Below are positions 38,108 to 48,829 of a stretch of 64,000 bases of DNA, in pieces. The DNA lies in the NCBI RefSeq assembly GCF_014207135.1, contig NZ_JACHCC010000001.1:1-64000 (forward strand), written 5' to 3'. The notes below the pieces were generated by a model that searched no databases, had not been told where the DNA came from, and worked only from the letters and a program-made list of their open reading frames with translations. The DNA is from Pedobacter cryoconitis. GTDB lineage: Bacteria; Bacteroidota; Bacteroidia; Sphingobacteriales; Sphingobacteriaceae. Both the position numbers and the translations under genes were made by a program. Position 1 is the first letter of the stretch. Each line of letters starts with the position of its first letter.

Positions 38108-40467
38108 CGGATCAGATAACTTATACCCAGTCTGTAATTCAGCGGATCTCCCAGACCACCGGTTACTGTACTGGATCTGCTGCCTGTGAAATAATGTTTA
38201 TTAGTCAGGTTATAGGCATTTAACTGAATATTGTATTTGCCTCTCCGGTAGTTTAGGGCAGCATCATAGACAGTATAAGCAGGGAAGATAAAGTTTTGGT
38301 TAGTAATCAGGCCTACCTGATCACTAACATATCTTACACCGGCCGCAATACCTAATCCTTTAATTGCCCCATGGTTAAGATTGTATTTAAGCCATAAATT
38401 GGCCATATGTCTTGGTGCATTGTTAAAACGATCTCCTTTTTTGCCAAATGTGCTGGTGCTGAGTATGATATGGTTATTGTAGGCATAGCCAGCTATAATG
38501 TTGAAATTTTGCAGGGTACCCATTGCCGAGAACTCTATACCACTACTTTTTGTGCCCTTAAGGGCCTCCTGACGATGGGAGTTCTCTTCAGTAGGAGCGG
38601 AAGCGAGGATATTTGCATACCTGATCTGATAAACAGAAGCACTGGTAGAGAGGGAATTGTTGAAAAAATCTCCTTTATATCCGATCTCATATTGTGTGGC
38701 TTTCCGGGTAGGAAAGGGGCCTCCTGATAGTACATTGTTAGAAGTCTGAGGATTAAATGATTTTAGAAAACTGGCATATATGGCAATATTCGAAACAGGA
38801 GAATAAACCAGACTGGCGCGTGGAATTAATCCGGAGGCCTGTAGTTCATCCCCTTGTTTATTATCCCTGGCAGACAACGGGGTCTCTTTTGCATTATAAG
38901 AATCATAACGAAGAGAAACTAAAGCCTTTAATTTTTCACTCAGGCTCAGCTGGTCCTGTAGATAAATCCCAACCAGGTTGGTGATTCTTTTATTGTCATC
39001 AGATTCCTGAGCTTGAACAGATGCTGCGGGTGGATCATGACTATAATCGGGATTAAAAATAGAAATACGTGAAGCAGGTTTGTACTGATAGTCATTCTTG
39101 GTCCAGCCATAACGGTTATAATCTGCCCCGGTGATCAGATGGTGTCTGATTACCCCTGTTTTAAACTGATAGGATAAATAAGCGGTTGTCTGTAAACTAA
39201 AGCGGCTGGTTTCCCAGTCCTGGAAGCCACGGCTGATAGAGTCATTTCTTATTTTACCAACTGGAATATGATCTGTATAATCCAGTTTACTGTTTACGGT
39301 GCGGTGTACGGCTGTTAATTTCAGATTCTCATTAAACTGGTGGTTATAAGTTAGTGTTGCAGAGATATTATCTGTTTTCCCATAATCAGTAGGACTTTGT
39401 ATCGTCAGATTGGATGGATAATAATTGAAATCAAAGGTTCCGTCAGGGTTTGTGCGGATATAACTTCCGTTATCATATTGCTGGTTAGTTTTCTGGTGTG
39501 CGTAATTGATCTCCAGATTTAAATCTGACTGGTTGGAGAATAAGTATGTGAGGGATGGGGCGATAAAAATATTTTCTTTTTCCTGATAGTTCCGGAAACT
39601 CCTGGATTTATCATAACCGATAATTGCACGGTAAAGTAGTTTTTTGTTTTTAGATAAAGGGCCTGTTAGATCTACTGATAAGCGTCTGAAGTTCCAGCTG
39701 CCCATAGCTACTTCAAATTCATATCTTTTTGCAGTCAGTGGTTTTTTAGTTACAAAATTAACTACTCCCCCTGGCGATCCTTCACTGAACAGGGCGCCTG
39801 AAGGTCCGCGAAGCAGTTCAACGCTTTCGATATTGTAAAGGAGCGGTTGCTGACTCCACAGGTATAAACTGCCTCTTATTCCATTATACAATAGAAAACT
39901 TGCGTCTGTTGGAGAGTAGGCCGTGAAACCACGGATACTAAATGAGCCATTTCCGTTATTGGCTTTCATCCCGGTAAAGGTATTGGAGATCTCGTTCAGG
40001 GTAAAGGCTTGTTTATCTTTGATGACCTGGCTGGAAATAACCTGAACTGCCTGAGGGGTAGTCAACAGAGGGATATCCATTCTGGTAGAAGTATTAGAAT
40101 TCTTTACCTTATAGTGATTTTTGACTACATGGATACTGACTTCATTCAATTCCTGTTTGCTTTTAGACAGTTGAAAATTGAGATGTAGTTTTTTTCCGGC
40201 TTCGATAACCAGGTTCTGTCGGTTGGCTGTATAACCAATATTGGAGACGTTTAATATATAAGTTCCAGCAGGAATATGGTGGAAACTGAAATTTCCGTTT
40301 GCATCTGTTACTGTTTTTATTTTTGTGTTTTGAAGGACGACATTTGCACCGGGAATAGGTTCGTTGTCGAAAGAAATAATTGTACCATGTATAGAACCGG
40401 TAGGTAACTGGGCATATAACCTGTTGCTGAACAGGCATAGCAATAGAAGGAAAATATTGATTTTCAT
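38104..40467 (-). CDS. TonB-dependent siderophore-type receptor
   Basis: A 787-residue outer-membrane receptor. It has a signal peptide ending LYAQ near residue 20, a carboxypeptidase-regulatory-like domain (about 22-105), then a plug (TRMDIPLLTTPQAVQVI near residue 128) with the siderophore-receptor signature FSIRGF and LLRGPSG, and a barrel ending in SYLIR. The plug resembles FhuA/FoxA-type hydroxamate receptors. The PepSY partner downstream and the small Cys protein upstream suggest iron uptake. No Fur box could be recognised with confidence. Confidence 0.92.
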   Translation of the reverse strand: MKINIFLLLLCLFSNRLYAQLPTGSIHGTIISFDNEPIPGANVVLQNTKIKTVTDANGNFSFHHIPAGTYILNVSNIGYTANRQNLVIEAGKKLHLNFQLSKSKQELNEVSIHVVKNHYKVKNSNTSTRMDIPLLTTPQAVQVISSQVIKDKQAFTLNEISNTFTGMKANNGNGSFSIRGFTAYSPTDASFLLYNGIRGSLYLWSQQPLLYNIESVELLRGPSGALFSEGSPGGVVNFVTKKPLTAKRYEFEVAMGSWNFRRLSVDLTGPLSKNKKLLYRAIIGYDKSRSFRNYQEKENIFIAPSLTYLFSNQSDLNLEINYAHQKTNQQYDNGSYIRTNPDGTFDFNYYPSNLTIQSPTDYGKTDNISATLTYNHQFNENLKLTAVHRTVNSKLDYTDHIPVGKIRNDSISRGFQDWETSRFSLQTTAYLSYQFKTGVIRHHLITGADYNRYGWTKNDYQYKPASRISIFNPDYSHDPPAASVQAQESDDNKRITNLVGIYLQDQLSLSEKLKALVSLRYDSYNAKETPLSARDNKQGDELQASGLIPRASLVYSPVSNIAIYASFLKSFNPQTSNNVLSGGPFPTRKATQYEIGYKGDFFNNSLSTSASVYQIRYANILASAPTEENSHRQEALKGTKSSGIEFSAMGTLQNFNIIAGYAYNNHIILSTSTFGKKGDRFNNAPRHMANLWLKYNLNHGAIKGLGIAAGVRYVSDQVGLITNQNFIFPAYTVYDAALNYRRGKYNIQLNAYNLTNKHYFTGSRSSTVTGGLGDPLNYRLGISYLIR

Positions 40468-40614
40468 TAAAATATCTTGTGATGAAGGTTAGGCAACCCA
40501 GGTTGCTGATAATTTTAGCCATAGCGGCATCATAGGAATACCCTGCAAGGCGCAATAGGACGCTAAGCTTTACAGACCATTCAATTAAACGGCCTTCAGG
40601 TAAATGAATTAAAA

Positions 40615-40998
40615 TTAAGCGATCTGAGCCTGTGGTGGCTTAAAGATATCGTTATAGGATGGCGAAGGTCTGAAACGCAGGTAAAAGCTATTAAAGCTAG
40701 CTTTCTGAAGAGCTGAGAGACAGCTAGCCAGTTTAAGTCTGTGTAATTTGCAGAAAAATAACACATTGGTGCTTTCCTGATTCTGATCTCTTTGTTTTTG
40801 TTCGTTTTCTTCGGCCTGTTTTAATTTTTTAGCCAGGATACATCTGCCATTACAATGCATCTCAGGCTTGTTTTTATTCTCACATAAGACAGAGGAGATA
40901 TATTGCTCATTCAGCTTAAAAGAAATCGTCACCAGCCTCTTGTTAAAGGATTGCACGGCAATGATAAGGAGTAATAAAATGCAGACTGATCTTCTCAA
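40615..40998 (-). CDS. Small membrane-anchored Cys-containing protein next to the TonB receptor
   Basis: From a TTG at 40998 it is 127 residues: a hydrophobic segment (about 4-17) then a soluble region with the pattern C-x8-C-x3-C (VLCENKNKPEMHCNGRC), which I recall from unnamed Bacteroidota proteins beside TonB receptors. A frame also opens from an ATG at 41115, but TATATTTG, a -7 box, lies inside that extension (41021-41028), so the shorter form is preferred. It lies 147 bases upstream of the receptor on the same strand. Metal binding or sensing is an inference. Confidence 0.6.
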   Translation of the reverse strand: MRRSVCILLLLIIAVQSFNKRLVTISFKLNEQYISSVLCENKNKPEMHCNGRCILAKKLKQAEENEQKQRDQNQESTNVLFFCKLHRLKLASCLSALQKASFNSFYLRFRPSPSYNDIFKPPQAQIA

Positions 40999-41020
40999 TG
41001 AATAGGGGCTGAATATTTTG

Positions 41021-41028
41021 CAAATATA
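41021..41028 (-). promoter_or_regulatory. Candidate -7 element for the Cys protein / TonB receptor operon
   Basis: The minus strand reads TATATTTG here, a match to TAnnTTTG, about 23 bases before the TTG start at 40998. No clear -33 TTTG is seen. Confidence 0.5.
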
Positions 41029-41135
41029 GGATTTTTTTTGCGGGGGGAGATTTTCGGGTATGATCTTGTCCGTTTCGGGGGTAAAATACTTTAAGTCTGG
41101 AGGCTGAAGCTGCATTTTCGTGAAAAATTATTCAG

Positions 41136-42134
41136 ATGAAAATTCTATTTGTATTGTTGTTCTTTCAGATTGCGGTTTCTGCTAATGCACAGGATTCACT
41201 TATGAAAAGTAAAACCATACCAGAAAGCTATCCTGCTTTAAAGTATGTCACTATTCAGAAGGACTATTTTGGAGATTCAGATTATCATTTGTATTCTAAA
41301 GGAAATGACTCGCAGCAAGAAGGGGAGTTCTCAGGAAACAGGTTGAGAATAAATGTTTTGGTACCGGTTTATTCGAAGCAGAGACTTTCTTTATCTGCGG
41401 GGATGGTTTATACAAGAGAATCGGTTTCTTATTATCGTAAAACAACGAACGAGAGTTATGGAAAGGGAGAGTTTGCAAAAAATGATTTTGATGCCTTGTT
41501 CTCGGCTAAATACAGAGGGGTTTTATGGAATAAGCCATTTGTTTTGGGGGGGACAGTCATTCTGGGGAGTACTGATTTTTTTGATGTTAAAAAATTAAGC
41601 GGGCTGGTATCTGCTTTTTTGGTTCTGAAAGCAAATGCAAATACAATTTCCTCTGTGGGGATCTTTGCTAACCTGGATAAGGCAGCAATTTTTCCTGCCT
41701 TCCCGGTTTATACTTACTGGCACAGGGTTCCGGGTACTTTCTGGGAGATAGATATGATCCTTCCGCAAAAAATAATCTTTAGAAGATCCGGTGTATTAAA
41801 TGGATGGGTGAGTGCGGGGGCAGAACTGGTTAACAGTTCTTTTTTTCTGAAACAAAATGCTGAGGGGGCTTATAGTGCTGGTAATTATGAATGGGTCTCG
41901 AATGAAATAAACAGCTATATCGGTTATGAGCATCTGTTGGGTAAAAACTTCTTGTTGGGCATAAAAGGAGGACACCGGAATTCAGTTACAACCCGTCTGA
42001 CAAGAGTAAACGAGAATTCTAATAATTATAAATCCAGAACGAATATCAGTTCTTCTTTTTTGAGTATGAACCTGTCTTATGTAATACCAAATAATAAGAC
42101 TAAAAAGACAGTGCCAACCAAAAATAAATTATAG
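41136..42134 (+). CDS. Outer-membrane beta-barrel protein of unknown function (DUF6268-like)
   Basis: A 332-residue protein with a signal peptide (MKILFVLLFFQIAVSANAQ) and alternating hydrophobic strands through to the C-terminus, read as an outer-membrane barrel. The order of strands (RLRINVLVPVYSKQRLSL, SLSAGMVYTRESV) fits a Bacteroidota barrel family often annotated DUF6268; I cannot confirm this without a profile search. It lies 32 bases before the sensor kinase and may be part of its regulatory set. Confidence 0.6.
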   Translation: MKILFVLLFFQIAVSANAQDSLMKSKTIPESYPALKYVTIQKDYFGDSDYHLYSKGNDSQQEGEFSGNRLRINVLVPVYSKQRLSLSAGMVYTRESVSYYRKTTNESYGKGEFAKNDFDALFSAKYRGVLWNKPFVLGGTVILGSTDFFDVKKLSGLVSAFLVLKANANTISSVGIFANLDKAAIFPAFPVYTYWHRVPGTFWEIDMILPQKIIFRRSGVLNGWVSAGAELVNSSFFLKQNAEGAYSAGNYEWVSNEINSYIGYEHLLGKNFLLGIKGGHRNSVTTRLTRVNENSNNYKSRTNISSSFLSMNLSYVIPNNKTKKTVPTKNKL

Positions 42135-42153
42135 ATCATCTTTCGCTCCTGAC

Positions 42154-42161
42154 TATATTTG
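42154..42161 (+). promoter_or_regulatory. -7-like element abutting the sensor-kinase start
   Basis: TATATTTG ends 5 bases before the ATG at 42167. If used, transcription would start at about the ATG, giving a leaderless mRNA. Confidence 0.35.
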
Positions 42162-42166
42162 CTTGT

Positions 42167-43225
42167 ATGAAAACGAAGCTGCCTATTAAACATTTATTAA
42201 AAGTGAGCTGTTGTTTTCCACTCGCTATTACGATATTCTTATTTAGCTCTGCCTTTATGGAGGGAGACACAGTTCAGGGGGCATTCATCAGATCGGTTAT
42301 ATCTTGTGTGCTGATTATTTTAATGAGCCTGGGGAATGTTGGTTTATTACTGCTGCTGAAAAAAAAGAGCTATCTGGAAGACCGCAGGGTGATTTATGCC
42401 CTGAGTTTCATCATGAGTACTTTAGTGATGTGGCTGATGTATTTTTTTGAGTTATATCTGATCCGGCTGGGGATGACCACTAAAACATTGGGAATAAGGG
42501 TGAACGGAAACATTATTTATCTTTATTTATGTTTACAGGGAATATTCATGAATAGTATTGTGTTGCTGCTTCAGAATTTTATCCTGGTTCAGGAGGCAAA
42601 TAACAAAGCGCAGCTGGAGAATTCGTTGTTAAATACTGCGAGGTCAGAAGCAGCTTATCAATTGTTACAGCAGCAGATTCAACCTCATTTTCTGTTTAAT
42701 GCACTTAATATTCTCAAATCTCTGATTAAAAAGAGTCCCGAACTGGCTGAGGATTATCTGCTGCGGTTATCAGATTTTTTAAGAGTATCAGTATCCGGAA
42801 ATAAACGTGCAGTTGGGACACTCTATGAAGAGATGAAGCTGGGAATTGATTATCTGGAGATGCAAAAGGTAAGATTTGGTGAGGCTCTGAGTTTTTCTTT
42901 TGATATAACTGATGCGGAGCAATCAGAAGGTGGGTTACCGGTATTCTCATTACAGCCTCTGCTTGAGAATGCAATTAAACATAATGAATTGACTGAAGCT
43001 GCTCCTCTCCATATTGAAGTGAAAAAAGACGGTGACTGGATAACTGTGATTAATAACATTCAGTTAAGATCAGTAACTGAATACTCTACAGGAAGCGGAT
43101 TGGCAAATCTTGCAGAGCGATATAAGTTATTATCTGGGGATGAGATTGAAATCATGGATAATGGTTCTGTTTTTTCTGTAGGCCTAAAAATTTTAAATGA
43201 TGAAAATCGTAATCATAGAGGATGA
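42167..43225 (+). CDS. LytS/YehU-type membrane sensor histidine kinase
   Basis: A 352-residue kinase. The N-terminal half has four membrane segments (about 15-30, 45-63, 78-100 and 117-142). A His_kinase (PF06580) domain follows with LQQQIQPHFLFNALN, His174 being the phosphorylated residue. The HATPase part has PLLENAIKHN and GSGLANL. It overlaps the LytTR regulator by 29 bases, so they form a two-component pair. The signal is unknown. Confidence 0.93.
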   Translation: MKTKLPIKHLLKVSCCFPLAITIFLFSSAFMEGDTVQGAFIRSVISCVLIILMSLGNVGLLLLLKKKSYLEDRRVIYALSFIMSTLVMWLMYFFELYLIRLGMTTKTLGIRVNGNIIYLYLCLQGIFMNSIVLLLQNFILVQEANNKAQLENSLLNTARSEAAYQLLQQQIQPHFLFNALNILKSLIKKSPELAEDYLLRLSDFLRVSVSGNKRAVGTLYEEMKLGIDYLEMQKVRFGEALSFSFDITDAEQSEGGLPVFSLQPLLENAIKHNELTEAAPLHIEVKKDGDWITVINNIQLRSVTEYSTGSGLANLAERYKLLSGDEIEIMDNGSVFSVGLKILNDENRNHRG

Positions 43226-43961
43226 AAAGTTAACAGCAGAAGATCTGGTTGATGTGATTCTGAAATTAGAACCCGATGCGCAGCTGGTCGCTTGTCTGAA
43301 GTCAGTTAAGGAGGCTGTTGCTTATTTCGAAAAATCGCCTTCACCAGATCTGATTTTTAGTGATATTCAGCTGGGAGATGGATTGAGTTTTGACATTTTT
43401 AAAATGGTCAGTATTTCAGCCCCTATAATTTTTTGTACTGCTTATGATGAATATGCTTTAAATGCCTTCAAAACAAATGGGATAGATTATATACTGAAAC
43501 CATTTACTACTCTATCTGTTGCGCAGGCTTTAAACAAATACCATTCTTTAAGAAAAGGATTTATCAATGAGCGTGTATCTTATCATGAGATTTTTGACCT
43601 TTTTGTAAGTAAGATACCGCAAAAAACGGCCTCAGTACTGGTGAGTTATAAGGATAAAATCATTCCGGTGAAAACTGCTGATATTGCACTGTTCTATATA
43701 GAATCTGATGAAACAAGGCTGTTTACTTTTGAACATAAGACCTATCTGTTGAACAAGAACCTGGAAGAGCTGGAAAGGTTAACCGGAGATGATTTTTTCA
43801 GAGTAAACCGGCAGTGTCTGGTGAATAGAAAAGCTGTAAGGGATGCTGCTCATTTCTTTTCCCGTAAACTGGTGATTAATCTCTCTGTCCCTTTTAAAGA
43901 TAACATTACGATCAGTAAAGAAAAGACTCCTCAGTTTCTGGATTGGCTGGCAAGAAGTTAG
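43197..43961 (+). CDS. LytTR-family response regulator
   Basis: A 254-residue regulator. The receiver domain has the acidic pair in IEDEK, the phosphorylated Asp56 in FSDIQLGDG and Lys in ILKPF. The C-terminal LytTR DNA-binding domain includes FFRVNRQCLVN near residues 200-210. Two adjacent ATG codons are possible starts. It pairs with the overlapping sensor kinase. Its targets may be the outer-membrane gene upstream or the small genes downstream; no operator was recognised. Confidence 0.93.
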   Translation: MMKIVIIEDEKLTAEDLVDVILKLEPDAQLVACLKSVKEAVAYFEKSPSPDLIFSDIQLGDGLSFDIFKMVSISAPIIFCTAYDEYALNAFKTNGIDYILKPFTTLSVAQALNKYHSLRKGFINERVSYHEIFDLFVSKIPQKTASVLVSYKDKIIPVKTADIALFYIESDETRLFTFEHKTYLLNKNLEELERLTGDDFFRVNRQCLVNRKAVRDAAHFFSRKLVINLSVPFKDNITISKEKTPQFLDWLARS

Positions 43962-44130
43962 CTGAAACATCCCGGATCCGTTTACCGGTAATTTTCTGCC
44001 GTTCATCCCTACTTTTGTCCGTTTTGCATTGGATGTACTTTTATAAGCCGGAAAGATCTGCCATCTTTAATCAAATCATTGGAAATACCAGCAGATGGTT
44101 TTCCAGCCTATCCGGGAATATTAATTGTAA

Positions 44131-44376
44131 ATGATGAACATAATTATTTTTAAAACATCGGTGCAGGACTATGAAGACCTGGTTTGTGTGGAACCTGCTT
44201 TAAATTCTTTTCTGGGAGAAAGAAACTGGTCATTTGATCTGGAGGATGAAGATAAAATCCTAAGGGTAGTGAGTCCGGAGTTATGCACTGTTGCTGTTGA
44301 ACAGTTGCTTATTGAATATGGGTTCTTATGTATTGAATTACCCTATTCGCTGGATGAGTTTAATCCGAAAATTTAG
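44131..44376 (+). CDS. Small HMA-like protein
   Basis: An 81-residue protein with a ferredoxin-like beta-alpha-beta pattern (IIIFKTSV, WSFDLEDEDKILRVV). Similar small Bacteroidota proteins look like heavy-metal-associated (HMA) domains that have lost the Cys-x2-Cys metal site. Here only two isolated Cys remain, so metal binding by the usual motif is not expected. It lies 170 bases after the LytTR gene. Role unknown. Confidence 0.55.
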   Translation: MMNIIIFKTSVQDYEDLVCVEPALNSFLGERNWSFDLEDEDKILRVVSPELCTVAVEQLLIEYGFLCIELPYSLDEFNPKI

Positions 44377-44443
44377 CCGGTCATCGCTTTTGATTATTTT
44401 TATTAACAATAAGTTATTATATTCGCAATATAACGCCTATTGT

Positions 44444-45061
44444 ATGAAAATTATCTGCTTCAAATCGAAAACAACGTTTTCTCTTTTATTAGCGGCTGGT
44501 TTGCTATCTTTTTCCTGTTCAAAAGACAAGAATATAATTGAAAAACCTATCCAGAAAGAATATACGCAGCATTTTGAGGCTATTATAGCCGGAAAATCTA
44601 TTGCAGTAGAAAATACAATAAGTAAAGACAGGGATGTACTCAGCGGTCAGTGGACCGGGATAGGGTTGAGTGATGGCTCCGAAAAATCATTATATAATGT
44701 CCTGGTCAGGTTACCCAAAGGACTTCTGGATAACGATCTTGAACCAGTCCTGAGATTTCAGGTTGATAACATCAAAGTTGGTTATTTTAATATCACCGGT
44801 GTGAATGACAGATATGAAAATCTGGAAGGATCACATATCGTGCTTTCTGCATGGGGAAAAAACGGTAATGGTGATGATGCGATAGTTTATACTGCGAATC
44901 CGGATATGAAACCTTTTAGTTTGGAAATTACACGATATGAATACCTGAGTGGAAGTGCAATTCCTATTGTAGGTGGAAAACTCAGTGGTGTATTGTATAA
45001 TGAAGAAGATGTACGGGATTCTATCACCATCCGGAATGGGGTGTTTGAAGTTCGTTATTAA
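44444..45061 (+). CDS. Lipoprotein of unknown function
   Basis: From the ATG at 44444 it is 205 residues with a lipoprotein signal (basic start, hydrophobic core, then LLSFSCSKDK with Cys about residue 27). The frame extends upstream to 44291, but that part overlaps the HMA-like gene and breaks the signal. The mature part is rich in beta patterns with no recognised motif. A -7-like TATATTCG lies 25 bases upstream. Confidence 0.7.
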   Translation: MKIICFKSKTTFSLLLAAGLLSFSCSKDKNIIEKPIQKEYTQHFEAIIAGKSIAVENTISKDRDVLSGQWTGIGLSDGSEKSLYNVLVRLPKGLLDNDLEPVLRFQVDNIKVGYFNITGVNDRYENLEGSHIVLSAWGKNGNGDDAIVYTANPDMKPFSLEITRYEYLSGSAIPIVGGKLSGVLYNEEDVRDSITIRNGVFEVRY

Positions 45062-45065
45062 TAAA

Positions 45066-45096
45066 AAAAGGATGCCCTATCCGGAACATCCCTTTT
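45066..45096 (+). terminator. Probable terminator after the lipoprotein gene
   Basis: AAAGGATG pairs with CATCCCTTT (one bulged base), followed by TTC. The convergent gapA gene ends 32 bases beyond, so it may act in both directions. Confidence 0.5.
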
Positions 45097-45127
45097 CTAA
45101 CCAAATATAAACCTGTATGAACAGGAT

Positions 45128-46977
<1,850 letters not shown>

Positions 46978-46978
46978 G

Positions 46979-47965
46979 TTAAATGGATAAAACTTTAGTC
47001 ATTTCCAATAAGTCGCTTTCTAATTTAAAACTATGCTCTGTCAATGCCTCGTCCAAACTGGTTAATTTGATCTCGTTTCCTCTCAAACCAACCATTTGCT
47101 GTGTACTGCCTTTGAGTAATTCATTTACAGCTGCGTAACCTAAACGGCTTCCCAGGATTCTGTCAAAACTACTTGGACTACCACCACGTTGCAAGTGCCC
47201 TAATATAGTGACCTTTGTGTCATAATGGTTGAATTTTTCTTTCACATGTTTCGCGATGTCATAAGCACCCCCTTGTTTATGGCCTTCAGACACAATGACA
47301 ATGCTGGAAGATTTTTTGGTAGCTGCACCAGCTTCCAGTTGTTTGATCAGCTCATCCAGACTGGTTGCCTTTTCCGGTAGTAATACGGCCTCAGCTCCAC
47401 AGGCAATTGCGCTTCTCAGGGCAATACATCCTGAATCTCTCCCCATTACTTCAACAAAAAACAAACGATCATGTGAATCAGCAGTATCTCTGATCTTATC
47501 TATAGCTTCAATAACGGTGTTAATGGCTGTATCATAGCCTAGGGTGAAATCTGAACCGTATAAATCGTTATCGATTGTACCGGGAATGGCAATGACGTTG
47601 ATCTGATGTCTCTGTGCAAAGCGGCGGGCACCGGTAAATGTACCATCTCCTCCGATTACGACCAGGGCATCAATATCATGTAACTTCAGATTTTCATAAG
47701 CAAGGTCCATGCCCTCCTCTGTTTTAAACTCTAAACAACGGGCTGTTTTTAGTACGGTTCCGCCCAAATGGATAATATTGCTCACGGAGCGGGCATCCAT
47801 TGGAATAATATTGTTAGTTATTAATCCCTGATAACCTTGCAAAACTCCAAACATATTTATACCATTGTAAATACCGGTACGTACAACTGCTCTGATGCAT
47901 GCGTTCATTCCGGGAGCGTCACCCCCAGATGTCAATACGGCGATATTTTTGATATTTGGTTTCAT
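46979..47965 (-). CDS. pfkA: ATP-dependent 6-phosphofructokinase
   Basis: Phosphorylates fructose 6-phosphate in glycolysis. It is 328 residues. The sequence shows GGDAPGMNA near residue 15, GGDGTF near 104 and IPGTIDND near 127. Gly after the Asp at the GGDG site and Gly before TIDND are the ATP-type residues rather than the PPi-type. It heads the operon with the kinase-like paralog and gapA, and is divergent from a NrtR-type regulator. Confidence 0.96.
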   Translation of the reverse strand: MKPNIKNIAVLTSGGDAPGMNACIRAVVRTGIYNGINMFGVLQGYQGLITNNIIPMDARSVSNIIHLGGTVLKTARCLEFKTEEGMDLAYENLKLHDIDALVVIGGDGTFTGARRFAQRHQINVIAIPGTIDNDLYGSDFTLGYDTAINTVIEAIDKIRDTADSHDRLFFVEVMGRDSGCIALRSAIACGAEAVLLPEKATSLDELIKQLEAGAATKKSSSIVIVSEGHKQGGAYDIAKHVKEKFNHYDTKVTILGHLQRGGSPSSFDRILGSRLGYAAVNELLKGSTQQMVGLRGNEIKLTSLDEALTEHSFKLESDLLEMTKVLSI

Positions 47966-47970
47966 GTGTT

Positions 47971-48036
47971 TATATTACGAATATACCGTGTAGATATTAC
48001 ACTAAGTAATTTATTTTGATTTATTTTATGTAAATC
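47971..48036. promoter_or_regulatory. Palindromic sites in the pfkA / NrtR-like intergenic region
   Basis: Three palindromes: TATATTACGAATATA (47971-47985), GTGTAGATATTACAC (47988-48002, arms GTGTA/TACAC) and GATTTA-N7-TAAATC (48018-48036). The first overlaps a minus-strand -7-like element TATATTCG for pfkA, and the second lies where the spacer would be. They are candidate operators for the divergent regulator. Confidence 0.45.
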
Positions 48037-48082
48037 GCAAACAAGTATATTAATTTGCTTTAGTTTTTAAAAATTTAATGTT

Positions 48083-48772
48083 TTGAAAGAAGTCTTACCA
48101 CAGCTTAATTCCACCTTCTCCATAGATTGTGTTTTATTCGGATTTGATGAAGGAGAATTAAAAGTTCTGCTGATTGAAAGGAATGAAGAACCTTTTAAAG
48201 ATTGGTGGGCACTTCCCGGATATCTGGTGAATGAAAACGAGAGTCTGGATCAGTCTGCCGCACGTATCTTACACGAGCTTACAGGGATAGAGAATGTCTA
48301 TATGGAGCAATTCTACACTTTTGGTGACGTAGGCCGTCACCCTCAGGGAAGAATTATTTCAGTAGCTTATTATGCAATGTTGCGATTAGGGGGGGATAAA
48401 GCCCTTAAACCAATCAGCAATTATGCTAAACAGGCACACTGGATTAATGTCAAAGAGTTGCCTCCGCTGGCTTTTGACCATCAGAAAATCTTTGATCAGG
48501 GACTGGAAAAAATTAAAAGAAGGATTAAACATCAGCCAATTGCATTTGAATTGCTTCCGGAGAAATTTACACTTACACAATTGCAAAATGTGTATGAGGT
48601 TATTTTGGGTAAAAAACTGGATAAGCGGAATTTCAGGAAAAAGATGCTGAGTTTTAACGTACTGAAAGATTTAAATGAGAAACAGAAGGGAGTTTCTTTC
48701 AGGGCAGCTACACTTTATCGTTTCGATAAAAGAAAATACGGAAAGTTATTTGGCAAAGAAATATCATTCTAA
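48083..48772 (+). CDS. NrtR-type regulator: Nudix-like sensor with winged-helix DNA-binding domain
   Basis: A 229-residue protein. The N-terminal 150 residues form a Nudix fold (LLIERNEEPFKDWWALPGYL), and the C-terminal part is a winged helix (FTLTQLQNVYEVILG). The Nudix box is degenerate: at the positions of the catalytic E-x2-E-E, Ile62, Glu65 and Leu66 are found. The protein is therefore probably a sensor, not a hydrolase, as in the AraR-type regulators of Bacteroidota. The start codon is TTG. It is divergent from the pfkA operon, its likely target. The ligand is unknown. Confidence 0.88.
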   Translation: MKEVLPQLNSTFSIDCVLFGFDEGELKVLLIERNEEPFKDWWALPGYLVNENESLDQSAARILHELTGIENVYMEQFYTFGDVGRHPQGRIISVAYYAMLRLGGDKALKPISNYAKQAHWINVKELPPLAFDHQKIFDQGLEKIKRRIKHQPIAFELLPEKFTLTQLQNVYEVILGKKLDKRNFRKKMLSFNVLKDLNEKQKGVSFRAATLYRFDKRKYGKLFGKEISF

Positions 48773-48780
48773 ATATTCAT

Positions 48781-48822
48781 CCACAAAAAATCCGGTAGTA
48801 ATTACTACCGGATTTTTTGTGG
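48781..48822. terminator. Bidirectional terminator: 42-bp perfect palindrome
   Basis: Two 21-base arms (48781-48801 and 48802-48822) are exact reverse complements with no spacer. The core is TCCGGTAGTAA / TTACTACCGGA flanked by A6 and T6, so it works as a terminator in both directions between the convergent regulator and GlcNAc-kinase-like genes. Confidence 0.9.
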
Positions 48823-48829
48823 ATTATTT

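Noticed and set aside
40163..40555. Minus-strand frame overlapping the TonB receptor start
   Set aside because: Wrong frame for the receptor and no signal or motif; the receptor's own signal peptide starts at 40467.
40468..40614. Fur box or riboswitch between the TonB receptor and the Cys protein
   Set aside because: No GATAATGATAAT-type repeat and no known riboswitch core could be recognised.
43943..44134. 63-codon frame after the LytTR gene
   Set aside because: Overlaps the regulator end and reads through low-complexity sequence with no family pattern.
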